From assembly GCA_943371965.1 (NCBI GenBank), contig CALRWV020000003.1, forward strand, positions 62,001-126,000: 64,000 nt of DNA, written 5' to 3'. The position numbers and the translations under genes were made by a program. Shown piece by piece: positions 10,101 through 17,506 of this stretch. The stretch is from CALRWV02 sp943371965 (GTDB lineage Bacteria > Bacteroidota > JABWAT01). The stretch's first letter is position 1; the number at the start of each line of letters is the position of its first letter. The notes beneath the pieces are model-generated. The model was not told the origin of the DNA, made no database searches, and worked only from the letters and a program-made list of their open reading frames with translations.

Positions 10101-10591
10101 ACGAACTTGTTGCGACTGTTTCCGGAATGTGGCAAAATCCGGTCATTGCAGATTTGGCTGTAAAAAAATCATATCATGAATTGAATTTTCTTGCAAAGAT
10201 TTCAAACCGCTTTGTTCAGGGGAGTATGGATTGGCTGATTTTGGATAAGAATACAGCAACCATTCTCGATTTTAAAAGCAATAGGATATCACCTGATGGC
10301 CTTGAGAAACTCTTCAGTCAATATGAACTTCAATTTAAATTGTATGCTTTTTCGACTGCCCGGATATTTCCAGATATTGGGAATTTCAGACTGACTGTTT
10401 TTTCAACCCATCTGTCTGAATCAATTGTAAAGTCGTTTTCAAGAGAAGAAGTGACTAACTTTGAACATGAATTGGTTTCAATTATTGAACTTATAGAAAA
10501 CCGTGAATTTGACCTTGATTTCAAACTGATTGATCAGTATAAATGTGAAGATTGTGCCTTTCACCAATTTTGTTATACAGAGAATGAATAA
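7100..10591 (+). CDS. addA: AddA/RecB-like UvrD-type helicase with C-terminal nuclease
   Basis: This 1163-residue protein is the motor and second nuclease of the AddAB-type enzyme. Superfamily 1 helicase motifs appear in order: Walker A SAGAGAGKTSVL near residue 19, motif II LIDEFQDT, motif III VGDAKQSIYRFR, motif IV-like YLTQNFRA, motif V TVHKSKGL and motif VI VYVALTRAT. The C-terminal PD-(D/E)XK domain has GTIIHEL, MDWLILD, ILDFKSN and QFKLYAF, so its active site appears intact. C941 (ANQCGTA) plus C1149, C1152 and C1158 (CEDCAFHQFC) look like an iron-sulfur staple, which well-studied AddA proteins lack. A strong ribosome site (GAGGAAGA) lies before ATG 7100. Confidence 0.85.
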   Translation: MILSLQQQKGLLTDRNLVVSAGAGAGKTSVLTSRFLKLLDEGIDPKEILAITFTKKAAEEMRFRINEEILSQIKTASSSEKTELFSQLIEVSKASIVTFDALFQSIYHEFGPLFGLSPQVSIIENQDKTALISQIESALNKHISANENEHNSDFRFGGISISEIRKSVQYLYLLDKYFETMTSIKSLVIKSHDVSDLNYLNAQSSLGLNGCIQLTAFYDFIFDEKSIDTLPEIKNRLNNWLSEINSEYAISITPLQTDDKIEIIKKVKEIVSESELYLLNKDINISKEFSDLIGFIIHDYPITEIQKKSGELRFHTSLIAKVFITEYQLSKKVKNMADYHDFQNQVSWLIQTHQLVRNSLSTRFKHVLIDEFQDTNFSQWEIIKPFVWDENRNCLQPEKLFIVGDAKQSIYRFRNAQVEVFKFIADEIKKSNQFHQVKKSTELTGNENLGEIYLTQNFRACESLLKFVNTLFSEEFSKDYAKNLLLNQVDYSDMEFAKIFESEKETSGFVKIIDSPKGEFSNAVKEQVIELLEKIKISEKPFDITRDKIAIIASKNDLLKSVSASLKQSSIPHNIYGSGNLLHNQEGLDCLSLIRFLAEPESDVNAIGLMKSPFFLIADEVFLHLKNFNPNECLYSIIQAVEINGLEIEKNEKIKLSLFKTFSALWLKQIKNKSLTSILWNALNETGAWSLYQAQFNSDQIIKNINSILDYLFKFEESEPRSILDFVFFLENLSMEDYGIEENTGTASIEFPAIDLLTVHKSKGLTYKYVLVIDSFEMKNQNNSDSFILDFDFGMAFKGWHDLKWNTTVFFDQLKLKQRKDAEAERIRQVYVALTRATHGLFYVADFSKVESKSSKTWTWAKRIHHLLGEFREIKNFTFDTCFASRQKDEISKWVFIPVEKAEENALSFQSFIESLKPKKILPDSYFTNFTATGMMAANQCGTANRLKKISVYKSDLKVKPVIPSVLKGTIIHELMACHRDHEKEITVWEKYPDVEEIIKNELVATVSGMWQNPVIADLAVKKSYHELNFLAKISNRFVQGSMDWLILDKNTATILDFKSNRISPDGLEKLFSQYELQFKLYAFSTARIFPDIGNFRLTVFSTHLSESIVKSFSREEVTNFEHELVSIIELIENREFDLDFKLIDQYKCEDCAFHQFCYTENE

Positions 10592-10606
10592 TTCATTGGA
10601 GTATTT

Positions 10607-11512
10607 GTGAAAAAAATAATTTTATATGTTTTATTTACATCCATTCTTTTCAATTTGTCATGCACTCACAGTTCAGAACCTGAAGAAAATCCGGATGATA
10701 TGTTTGTTCCCCAATTAAGTCCGATTCCTGTATCATGGAATGCAGAAAATTCTATTGTTTGTTTTGGTACAAGTCTAACATTTGGTTATGGTGCAGGAGC
10801 AAAAGTCCCATTTTGCAAAGACGATTCACAGGAAGAATCTATTTCAAAACAGAAAAATATTGGAATTCGTGGTTTTGTAAAAAAATATTTATCGTTTTCA
10901 ACCAGATTTATTTTGGAAAAGCAAAAGCTGGGAGTGTTGGATTTCGAAACAAAAAAAATAATGTATGGAATCTGTGGCTGTACAGGAGATTCATCATATC
11001 CCAGATTTATGAGTGAGAAATTAAAAATAAAAGTCTACAATCAGGGTTATGTTGCAATGAGGTCTGATCAGGCTTATACTTTGATTCAAGACTCTGTTTT
11101 GTCAAAAAGACCTTCTTTGGTATTGCTTGAGTTTGGAGCCAATGATTTTCTTCAGGGCATTTCAGATTCTGCAGCTGAAGTAAACATATCGGCAATTATT
11201 GAAAAAATAAAATTATTTGGATCCAAGATTGTATTAATTGGTTTCATCCATCCGGATATGGCAAACCATATTAATGGAGACAATTTTTTTTCTGAAAAAA
11301 CTGATTTGGCATTACGTTATTATAATATGTACAAAAGATTGGCTGCAAAGTATGATTTACTGTATATAGAATACCCGTTATATAAAATATTTGGAGAGAA
11401 AAATTACATGTCTGATGGAATTCATCCAAATGGAAATGGGTATATCAAGATGAATGAAAATATTATGAAATCACTTTCAAGGACTTTTGACTTGAATAAA
11501 ATGCTAAAATAA
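10607..11512 (+). CDS. SGNH/GDSL-family lipoprotein hydrolase
   Basis: This 301-residue protein starts at GTG behind GGAG. The N-terminus (MKKIILYVLFTSILFNLSC) is a probable lipoprotein signal with C19 as the lipidated residue, although the lipobox is loose. SGNH hydrolase blocks are present: FGTSLTFGYG with the nucleophile Ser, the GAND block (EFGANDF) and DGIHPNGNGY with the catalytic Asp and His. Members of the family cleave esters of lipids, glycans or peptidoglycan substituents. A Cys-containing stretch (about residues 55-130) separates block I from block II and is longer than usual. The gene follows addA by 15 bases, but a functional link is not evident. The substrate is unknown. Confidence 0.75.
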   Translation: MKKIILYVLFTSILFNLSCTHSSEPEENPDDMFVPQLSPIPVSWNAENSIVCFGTSLTFGYGAGAKVPFCKDDSQEESISKQKNIGIRGFVKKYLSFSTRFILEKQKLGVLDFETKKIMYGICGCTGDSSYPRFMSEKLKIKVYNQGYVAMRSDQAYTLIQDSVLSKRPSLVLLEFGANDFLQGISDSAAEVNISAIIEKIKLFGSKIVLIGFIHPDMANHINGDNFFSEKTDLALRYYNMYKRLAAKYDLLYIEYPLYKIFGEKNYMSDGIHPNGNGYIKMNENIMKSLSRTFDLNKMLK

Positions 11513-11516
11513 AGAG

Positions 11517-13028
11517 ATGGAAAATCAAATGAATACAGATAATTTGATCCATGATGATTACAAATTTCTTTTTGATAATTCACAGGGTTTTATCCGCATC
11601 CCGATTTGGGGTCACATTCCGCTGACTGATTTTGCAAAAAGTGTTATAGCACATCCCAACTTTTTCAGACTCCGTGGAATCAAACAGTTGAGTTTTGTTG
11701 AATATGTTTTTCCTGGTGCAACACATACCAGACTTGAACATTGCATTGGTGTTTTTCACCTCACAAAAAGTATTTTTCAGTCGCTGGTATTGAATGAAGT
11801 CAATTTTGACAATCCGCAAAAAAAGGAATTTCTGAAACCTGAAAATATAAAGACATTACTTGCCGGTGCACTGCTTCATGATTTGGGACATTATCCTCAT
11901 GCGCATTTGGTTGAAACTTTGAAATTCAGCAAAAATGAAAGCAGTGTTTTTACCCATCATCAGGAGATGGCGGAAAAATTTCTTTTTGAAAAAGTAGATG
12001 GAATTTCAATTGCAGATATTCTTGAAAATGAATGGAAAATCGATCCGAAACGTGTTGTTACCATAATCAACGGAAACAAGAAAAAAGAACCGATTGCAAA
12101 AATAGTTTCCGGCACATTGGATCCGGATAAAATGGATTATATCATCCGTGATGCACTGCATTGTTCAGTTCCGTATGCAAGTGTTGATATCGGAAGGCTG
12201 ATTGAATCATTTGTTTTGGATATTGAAAGAAACAGATTGGCGATTACAGAAAAGGGAATTGCACCTTTTGAATCATTGATCTTTTCAAAATATATGATGA
12301 CCCGTCATATTTATTGGCATCACACAGTAAAATCTTTTGGTTCGATGCTGAAACTGTTTGTACAGGAAGCGCTCGACAACAACATCATTTCATCCGCCAA
12401 ACTGATGAAAATATTTTATGAATCAAATGATGAAGAGCTTCTTTTCCGTTTGCTTGAACAATTCAAAAAACACCGCAAAGAATTTGGATTTGTTGAATTG
12501 CTTGAACTTCTGAAAAAGCGGAAACCTTATAAAAGTTTGGTTTCAGTTGTCTTTTCAAAGACAGAAAAAACATCTGTAAAAAAGGGAATAGTTGGAATTC
12601 CTGCAGGAGTTATGGATCATCTTTCCGAACGGTCTGCCAAGAAACTGAAAACAAACAATGAACTGATTAGCCGGTTGAATAGACTTCATCTTGATCCTGT
12701 TTTCAGGAGAAAAACTGAACTTAATCTGATAAAAAAACTAAACAAAAAATATCAGAATCAGTTTGAAATTCTGGATCATGAACTTATCATTGATTCTCCC
12801 GGCTTTGATTCCATTTTTGAATATGATGATTTGAGGGAGCTGCAGGTCTTTGATCCAAAAAAGAAAACTTTTTTTCCTCTGAATGGTAGCCATTTAACCA
12901 TGTTTCAACCTGAATTCATTTCGGGTTTTGAACCGTTTTCAAAGGAATTGCAGGTGTTGATTCATCCCAGATTGCTTGTCTTGCTAAAAGACAGCAAAAC
13001 GGATATTTTGCAGGAACTAATCGGGTAA
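11517..13028 (+). CDS. HD-domain phosphohydrolase (COG1078/dNTPase-like)
   Basis: This 503-residue cytoplasmic protein belongs to the HD superfamily related to dGTPases and SAMHD1. The metal site is visible: HTRLEHCIGV (first His), LLHDLGHYPHAH (the HD pair and a further His) and the later Asp in GTLDPDKMDYIIRDA. Such enzymes usually hydrolyse nucleoside triphosphates or related phosphoesters, but the substrate of this subgroup cannot be told from the motifs. The C-terminal half (from about residue 290) is alpha-helical and lysine-rich and has no motif I recognise. ATG 11517 sits four bases after the previous stop; ATG 11529 is an alternative start. Confidence 0.8.
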   Translation: MENQMNTDNLIHDDYKFLFDNSQGFIRIPIWGHIPLTDFAKSVIAHPNFFRLRGIKQLSFVEYVFPGATHTRLEHCIGVFHLTKSIFQSLVLNEVNFDNPQKKEFLKPENIKTLLAGALLHDLGHYPHAHLVETLKFSKNESSVFTHHQEMAEKFLFEKVDGISIADILENEWKIDPKRVVTIINGNKKKEPIAKIVSGTLDPDKMDYIIRDALHCSVPYASVDIGRLIESFVLDIERNRLAITEKGIAPFESLIFSKYMMTRHIYWHHTVKSFGSMLKLFVQEALDNNIISSAKLMKIFYESNDEELLFRLLEQFKKHRKEFGFVELLELLKKRKPYKSLVSVVFSKTEKTSVKKGIVGIPAGVMDHLSERSAKKLKTNNELISRLNRLHLDPVFRRKTELNLIKKLNKKYQNQFEILDHELIIDSPGFDSIFEYDDLRELQVFDPKKKTFFPLNGSHLTMFQPEFISGFEPFSKELQVLIHPRLLVLLKDSKTDILQELIG

Positions 13029-13046
13029 AGGTTACCTGAATTTTTT

Positions 13047-13607
13047 ATGACTAAATATTTATTACTTTTTCTTTCCAGTCTAATTTACTTTTCTTCTTTT
13101 GCGCAATACGCTTATAAAGATACCACAACTTATCCTCCTCCAAGACAGATTGCACGTATTGAAAGTCACCGCGTTGTTGGTTTTGGATGGTCTTTTATGA
13201 AAGTTGCGAATCCCGCAGTTGCCTTGATTAATGAAGGTGGAAGGTATCAGTTCGGATATACCAGTCAATGGGCATTTATGGTTGGAAATTCAAGTAGAAC
13301 CAAAGTTTTTGCAGAATACAGCTATATTCCTGCCCGATTTATTCCGCACATTTTTCATGCAGGTACTTCTTTGGATATTGTTGCTGTGGTTGACAGCGGT
13401 TTGGTATTTGATTTTGCTTTCGGTTTTACACCGGGCGTTGGGTTGTTTGCAGATTTTCAGGATTATGGAGTTTCAGCTGAATATGCACTCTGGTTTGAGA
13501 TTACAAGATTCAGCAGATTTTTTGTCAGATACCGGTTCAATTTCTGGATAACCAACAAAAGTATCGGTTATCAGGATTTTGCAGCAGGATTGTCTATACC
13601 ATTCTGA
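13047..13607 (+). CDS. secreted or outer-membrane hypothetical protein
   Basis: I do not recognise a named family in this 186-residue protein. It has a clear Sec signal peptide (MTKYLLLFLSSLIYFSSFAQ, cleavage probable after FAQ). The remainder is rich in aromatic residues and Gly, with alternating hydrophobic stretches such as RYQFGYTSQWAFMVG and WFEITRFSRFFVRYRFNFW, and ends in Phe (AGLSIPF). That pattern, and the C-terminal Phe, are typical of small outer-membrane beta-barrels. A barrel of about eight strands is therefore a reasonable inference. It follows the HD gene by 18 bases and may be cotranscribed. Confidence 0.55.
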   Translation: MTKYLLLFLSSLIYFSSFAQYAYKDTTTYPPPRQIARIESHRVVGFGWSFMKVANPAVALINEGGRYQFGYTSQWAFMVGNSSRTKVFAEYSYIPARFIPHIFHAGTSLDIVAVVDSGLVFDFAFGFTPGVGLFADFQDYGVSAEYALWFEITRFSRFFVRYRFNFWITNKSIGYQDFAAGLSIPF

Positions 13608-13610
13608 GAA

Positions 13611-13662
13611 ATGAGTTATGCGTTATGGGTTATGCGTAATAAGTGATGTGTGATTTGTAATG
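13611..13662. repeat. degenerate TTATGnGT repeat, left copy
   Basis: This stretch is a run of imperfect 7-8 base words such as GAGTTATG, CGTTATGG, GTTATGCG and AGTGATGTG. It lies between the end of the 13047 gene and the end of the four-helix-bundle gene. A second run with the same wording in reverse orientation lies at 14095-14137, so the two bracket the gene in inverted orientation. Confidence 0.6.
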
Positions 13663-13667
13663 GAGAA

Positions 13668-14006
13668 TTATTTTATAGATCTGTTTTTGAGAAATTTTAT
13701 GAGATTTAAAGTCATTCGTCTGATTTTTTCAATTGATTCATTTAAAGATTGTGTGTTCCAATAACCAATTTTCTCAGCAATTATAAGTTGGGTTTCCAAT
13801 TCGGACAATGATCCCAAACTGAAATACAAAAACTGGATAAATTCTTTATCGGAATTCCTGGCTGCACCATCAGCAATATTAGAAGGTACCGAAACTGCTG
13901 ATCTTCGCAGTTGAGATGTTAATCCATATATTTCTGAGGGCGGGAATTTGTTTGTTATTTCGTAAATCTGAACAACCAATTCAATTCCATTTTGCCAGAT
14001 TTCCAA
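13668..14006 (-). CDS. four-helix-bundle protein (23S rRNA intervening-sequence family)
   Basis: The 112-residue product matches the S23/IVP-type four-helix-bundle family, with the conserved stretches YGLTSQLRRSAVSVPSNIADG, split by family habit into 'LTSQLRRSAVSVPSNIA' and 'DGAAR', then FIQFLYFSLGSLSELETQL. The biochemical role of the family is unclear; members occur inside 23S rRNA intervening sequences and with diversity-generating elements. The usual N-terminus (MKTHKDLEIW) is encoded just upstream in the same frame as VKTHKDLEIW, but the expected ATG reads GTT. The first standard start is therefore TTG 14006, which removes the conserved KTHKD. The gene may have lost its normal start. Inverted degenerate repeats flank it. 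Confidence 0.7.
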   Translation of the reverse strand: MEIWQNGIELVVQIYEITNKFPPSEIYGLTSQLRRSAVSVPSNIADGAARNSDKEFIQFLYFSLGSLSELETQLIIAEKIGYWNTQSLNESIEKIRRMTLNLIKFLKNRSIK

Positions 14007-14094
14007 ATCTTTGTGGGTTTTAACTTTTTCTGCCAGAAAATTGTCCTGTATTTAATTAAAAATATCCCAATCATGACCAATTTTTCTTTTCAAG

Positions 14095-14137
14095 CATTAC
14101 TCATTACGTGTTACATATCACCCATCACACACTTACC
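14095..14137. repeat. degenerate TTATGnGT repeat, right copy (inverted)
   Basis: The plus strand reads CATTACTCATTACGTG and then ACATATCACCCATCACACA, which is the reverse complement of the wording at 13611-13662. The repeat overlaps the TAA stop codon of the neighbouring minus-strand gene (14133-14135), so that gene ends inside the repeat. Confidence 0.6.
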
Positions 14138-14453
14138 CGATTATTTCAGCAAACAATTCTTTGTAGGAACTCAACATGATTCTGTAAATGATTTTCTTGA
14201 AAAAACCTGCTGATGTCATTAAACCGTTGATATGTTTTTTGGTTTGCATCATGACTTCACGCAAATATTTGGTCTCAATTGGATTCAATAAAATTTCTGT
14301 GTTTTTCGGGGCCTTATTTATTTTCTGAAGAAGTGCCTGTAAAAATTGTTTCTGCTGTTTTGCTTCTTTGCTGACAGGCATTTGTTTTATTCCATCTTCC
14401 AGCATTTTAACCAGTAATTTCTTGGAAGATTTGGATAACTTGATTTTTTTCAT
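14133..14453 (-). CDS. small basic hypothetical protein
   Basis: I do not recognise this 106-residue protein. It is lysine-rich and predicted to be helical (KKIKLSKSSKKLLVKMLEDG, then KEAKQQKQFLQALLQKINKA), with no signal peptide and no Cys. The C-terminal part (FFKKIIYRIMLSSYKELFAEIIG) looks amphipathic. The last codons and the stop lie inside the degenerate repeat that flanks the four-helix-bundle gene, so the original C-terminus may have been changed when the repeat arrived. It is transcribed away from the exonuclease gene at 14640; the 186 bases between them must hold both promoters. Confidence 0.5.
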   Translation of the reverse strand: MKKIKLSKSSKKLLVKMLEDGIKQMPVSKEAKQQKQFLQALLQKINKAPKNTEILLNPIETKYLREVMMQTKKHINGLMTSAGFFKKIIYRIMLSSYKELFAEIIG

Positions 14454-14639
14454 GATTCCCTTTGAACGTCAATTTTTTTAAGAGGTGCAAGTATAAATTT
14501 TTCATCATTTTTTTTCAATTTAAAACATTGGTTATTTTCGATTAATCGTTATTTTTATTCGAAAATCCGGTTTGTTTTGAGTTTTACAGACAAATAACTC
14601 AGTTTAAAGAAATATTCCACAAAAAGTACAGGTATAATC

Positions 14640-15308
14640 ATGAGCTCAATCGTTTTTGATGTTGAAACAGTTGGTGAAAACTGGGAATCGCTTACTGAAG
14701 CAGAACAGACATATCTGCTGAAATATTCAAAGTCGGAAGAAGAACGTGAAGCTGAAAAATCAAAGTTATCCTTTTATCCGCTTACGGGAAAAGTAATTTC
14801 AATTGCCATGTACAATCCGGAATCAAAACGCGGTAAAGTATTTTACGAAGGTGAAGCAGGATACAAATCAGATGTTGATTCTGAAGGATTTGAGTTTCAA
14901 ACAGGCGATGAATCATTTATTTTGAATGAATTCTGGAATACAATCACAAAATATCAGTCATTTGTGACTTTCAACGGCAGAAGTTTTGATGGACCTTATA
15001 TCATGATGCGCTCTATGATCAACCGGATAAAACCAACACGAAACCTGATTCCAAACCGTTTTGGAGCTGAACATATCGATTTGATGGATACATTGACCTT
15101 CTATGGTGCAACCCGTAAATTCAGTCTGGATTTTTATTGCAGAAGATTGGGAATTGAATCGCCAAAATCAGAAGATGCTTCAGGAGATCAGGTTGGAAAA
15201 TTGTACGAAAGCGGAAAAATGAAAGAAATTGCCGAATACAATAAAAAAGATACAATTGCCACTGCACTGCTTTACGAGTTGTACAAAGATTTCTTACATT
15301 TGAAATAA
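14640..15308 (+). CDS. DEDDy-type 3'-5' exonuclease (RNase H fold)
   Basis: This 222-residue protein has the ordered acidic residues of the DEDDy exonucleases: D7 and E9 in VFDVETVGE, an Asp in TFNGRSFDGPYI, and Y200-x3-D204 in EYNKKDTIAT. It fits the group described as predicted 3'-5' exonucleases related to the PolB proofreading domain, so it probably trims single-stranded DNA or RNA ends with two metal ions. AGG lies ten bases before the ATG. The following acylphosphatase gene starts 22 bases after the stop, and the next two genes are also close, so the four (14640-16679) may be one operon of mixed function. Confidence 0.8.
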   Translation: MSSIVFDVETVGENWESLTEAEQTYLLKYSKSEEEREAEKSKLSFYPLTGKVISIAMYNPESKRGKVFYEGEAGYKSDVDSEGFEFQTGDESFILNEFWNTITKYQSFVTFNGRSFDGPYIMMRSMINRIKPTRNLIPNRFGAEHIDLMDTLTFYGATRKFSLDFYCRRLGIESPKSEDASGDQVGKLYESGKMKEIAEYNKKDTIATALLYELYKDFLHLK

Positions 15309-15330
15309 TTTGAAATTCAGGTGTAACTGC

Positions 15331-15603
15331 ATGAAAGCCGTAAAATTAATTGTTGAAGGAAAAGTACAGGGAGTTGGATTCCGGAATTTTATTGAAACAA
15401 AAGCAGCAAAACTGAATCTGATTGGTTACGTTAAAAACAGCAATTCAGGACATGTTGAAATTTGGGCAGAAGGAAATGAACCGGAACTTCTGCATCTTGT
15501 TGAAACGGCAAAAAAAGGTTCTCTTTTTTCAAAAGTAACCCATGTTGAAGTTTCTTGGTTGGAACCATCAAATAAATTCAACGGATTTATAATAACCTAC
15601 TGA
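15331..15603 (+). CDS. acylphosphatase
   Basis: This is a compact 90-residue acylphosphatase, which hydrolyses carboxyl-phosphate bonds such as acetyl phosphate or 1,3-bisphosphoglycerate. The catalytic Arg (R18 in VQGVGFRNF) and Asn (N36 in GYVKNSNSG) are both present, and the length equals that of the family. ATG 15331, preceded by AGGTG, is chosen over an in-frame TTG at 15310 because the family begins with the strand KAVKLIVEG. The next gene's ATG is 13 bases after the stop. Confidence 0.92.
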   Translation: MKAVKLIVEGKVQGVGFRNFIETKAAKLNLIGYVKNSNSGHVEIWAEGNEPELLHLVETAKKGSLFSKVTHVEVSWLEPSNKFNGFIITY

Positions 15604-15616
15604 TTTGGAGTTCTTT

Positions 15617-16354
15617 ATGGAATCTACCGGAAAATTCGCACTTTCACCCCAACTGGTAAAGGAAGTGAATGATGCTGTACTGAACCGGTATAAAATGGGT
15701 GTGTTGCTAGACAGATGTCATGTTGAAGAGTTGAAACTTCTGAATGATTATTTGTGGTCTGAATTGATCAAAAAAGGACCTCAGCTTTTCGGAAAGGCAA
15801 TTGACCATCAGTTTATCATCGGTAAACTGGAACCGCTTGACGCATTTCAGATCAAAAATAATTGTCCGGAACCGGCTGCGAAATGTTTCCAGAATGTTTG
15901 TGTAAAAACAAGTCCAAGGTGTTCAACTATCAAATTGAAAAGCAATATCAATGTTCTGGCTGCTTTGTTTGAACGCAGAAAAAGCAGAAATATTGATAAA
16001 AATAAAAGTCTCTATAGCTATCTGAAGTTTTTTGTTGAACGCCACAATTTGGTGGAAGCTGCTTTGCTCGATTTCAAAAACAGAATCATTGCCAAACATT
16101 CAGAATCTGAACCAGCAGGAACTAAGCCAAGTATAATGATGACCGTTGCATTTTTTAAATTGGATCCGTTTTCTGCAGATCTTGAAGGAAAGGCAGTTGA
16201 AGCTTTGTATTTTCAACAGATTATAGCCAGTGATTTGAAATTGGTTTACGGTAAAATGCAGAATAATGCACTTACCATTGATATAGATAAAGCCAAAAAT
16301 GATATTCTGAGAATCTGGAATGACACAAAATTGGTTTCCACATTCGGCAGATAA
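15617..16354 (+). CDS. hypothetical protein with a four-cysteine cluster
   Basis: I recognise no family in this 245-residue protein. The first part (residues 1-75) is helical and includes LNRYKMGVLLDRCHVEELK. A Cys cluster follows at about residues 83, 90, 95 and 102, spaced C-x6-C-x4-C-x6-C (NCPEPAAKCFQNVCVK and onward). This could bind a metal or an iron-sulfur cluster, or form disulfides. No signal peptide is visible, so the protein is probably cytoplasmic. The second half contains FFVERHNLVEAALLDF and an acidic C-terminus. ATG 15617 follows a good GGAG site and is preferred to TTG 15605. Confidence 0.6.
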   Translation: MESTGKFALSPQLVKEVNDAVLNRYKMGVLLDRCHVEELKLLNDYLWSELIKKGPQLFGKAIDHQFIIGKLEPLDAFQIKNNCPEPAAKCFQNVCVKTSPRCSTIKLKSNINVLAALFERRKSRNIDKNKSLYSYLKFFVERHNLVEAALLDFKNRIIAKHSESEPAGTKPSIMMTVAFFKLDPFSADLEGKAVEALYFQQIIASDLKLVYGKMQNNALTIDIDKAKNDILRIWNDTKLVSTFGR

Positions 16355-16391
16355 AAAATTGAAATGATGAATTTATTAAAGGAGAAGAATC

Positions 16392-16679
16392 ATGTCAGAA
16401 AGCAATAACCATGGTCACGATGTATTTGAGAAAGTTTTAATTGCCGGATTGGCATTTCTTGGCGGCGTAGCAGTTGGGATGCTGTTTGCACCAAAATCAG
16501 GAAAAGAAAACCGTCAGTGGGTGAAAAGTCAGGCAGGAAAGATCAAAGATTCTGCAATCAATTTGGGAAAGAAAGCAGAAGATAAATTAAACGACATGCG
16601 TGATAAAATGTCAGGAGAAAAAGTTCATTCCAATTATCCTGACGAAAAAGAAATTTACAACGAAGGACACAAGAGCTGA
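16392..16679 (+). CDS. YtxH-domain protein
   Basis: This 95-residue protein has the YtxH layout: a short hydrophilic N-terminus, one membrane segment (VLIAGLAFLGGVAVGMLFAP, about residues 15-34), the signature FAPKSGKENR, and a charged helical tail (KIKDSAINLGKKAEDKLND). YtxH proteins are small membrane-anchored general-stress proteins of unknown biochemistry. A strong ribosome site (AAAGGAGAAG) precedes the ATG. It is the last gene before a symmetrical hairpin at 16705-16730. Confidence 0.85.
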   Translation: MSESNNHGHDVFEKVLIAGLAFLGGVAVGMLFAPKSGKENRQWVKSQAGKIKDSAINLGKKAEDKLNDMRDKMSGEKVHSNYPDEKEIYNEGHKS

Positions 16680-16704
16680 GATTTTCAGTTGGATTCTTAA
16701 ACTA

Positions 16705-16730
16705 TTTCCGTCAGTTGAAACTGACGGAAA
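16705..16730. terminator. stem-loop between convergent genes
   Basis: TTTCCGTCAG pairs perfectly with CTGACGGAAA around a six-base loop. It sits between the convergent YtxH gene (plus) and rlmB (minus), where a two-way terminator is expected. The T-tract is weak on both sides. Confidence 0.6.
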
Positions 16731-16735
16731 TTACT

Positions 16736-17506
16736 TCAAAAACGTTTGCTTACTTCCCAAAAAACAATTCCAGCCGCAACAGAAGCATTTAAAGAATTGA
16801 TTTTTCCTTTTTGCTGAATACTCAAAACTCCATCGCAGTTTTTTCTTATCAGCGGTCTCAGTCCTTTTCCTTCAGATCCAACTACAATTCCGATTGGAAA
16901 ATTCAACTTCAATTCAGGTGTGAGATTTTCACCGTTTGCTTCCAAACCATAAATCCAGAATCCTGCAGATTTCAAATCTTCAATGCATTTATTCAGATTA
17001 CCAACTTTGATGATTGGAATGTGAAATATTGCTCCTGCACTTGATTTTACAACCGTTTGGGTGATTGGAGCTGAATTTTGAAAAGGTAAAATGACTGCGT
17101 TGAAACCAAATATTTCTGCAGAACGGATAATAGCCCCGATGTTGTGCGGATCTTCAAGTTCATCCAAAATGGCAACACGTGATTCTTTGGGAGCAGTCTC
17201 AATAAAATCTTCAAGTGTTGTGTAAGTAACAGGAGAAATAATGGCGTAAATTCCCTGATGAGAAACTTCACGCAATCCTGCTTTTTGAAATTTTTCAATG
17301 GCAGCTTCTGAAATCGGAATTTTCTGTTCTTTTGCCAAACCGAAAATTGCCCCGATGGTTTCGCGCTTTACCGAATTGGAAAAATAAATTTTCTCGATTG
17401 GCTGTTTCGATTTCAATGCTTCCAAAACAGAATTTCTTCCGTAAATGACGGAATTGTCCGAATCGTTTTTGGGTTGTGGCCGTTTATTTTGAAAATCTGC
17501 TTTCAA
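16736..17506 (-). CDS. rlmB: 23S rRNA (guanosine-2'-O-)-methyltransferase, RlmB/TrmH family
   Basis: This 256-residue SPOUT-class methyltransferase uses S-adenosylmethionine to methylate a guanosine ribose in 23S rRNA. The N-terminal substrate-binding domain begins at IYGRNSVLEALKS. The knot region has the family motifs LDELEDPHNIGAIIRSAE, VVGSEGKGLRPLIRKNCDG and INSLNASVAAGI. The start is TTG 17506, supported by AGGAAG seven to twelve bases upstream. The first 15 residues are an unconserved basic tail. Its start overlaps the end of a small membrane-protein gene (17484-17651) by 23 bases, so translation is probably coupled. Confidence 0.92.
   Translation of the reverse strand: MKADFQNKRPQPKNDSDNSVIYGRNSVLEALKSKQPIEKIYFSNSVKRETIGAIFGLAKEQKIPISEAAIEKFQKAGLREVSHQGIYAIISPVTYTTLEDFIETAPKESRVAILDELEDPHNIGAIIRSAEIFGFNAVILPFQNSAPITQTVVKSSAGAIFHIPIIKVGNLNKCIEDLKSAGFWIYGLEANGENLTPELKLNFPIGIVVGSEGKGLRPLIRKNCDGVLSIQQKGKINSLNASVAAGIVFWEVSKRF

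Noticed and set aside
13668..14006. diversity-generating retroelement
   Set aside because: The four-helix-bundle protein resembles accessory proteins of such elements, but no reverse transcriptase or template/variable repeat pair is visible nearby.
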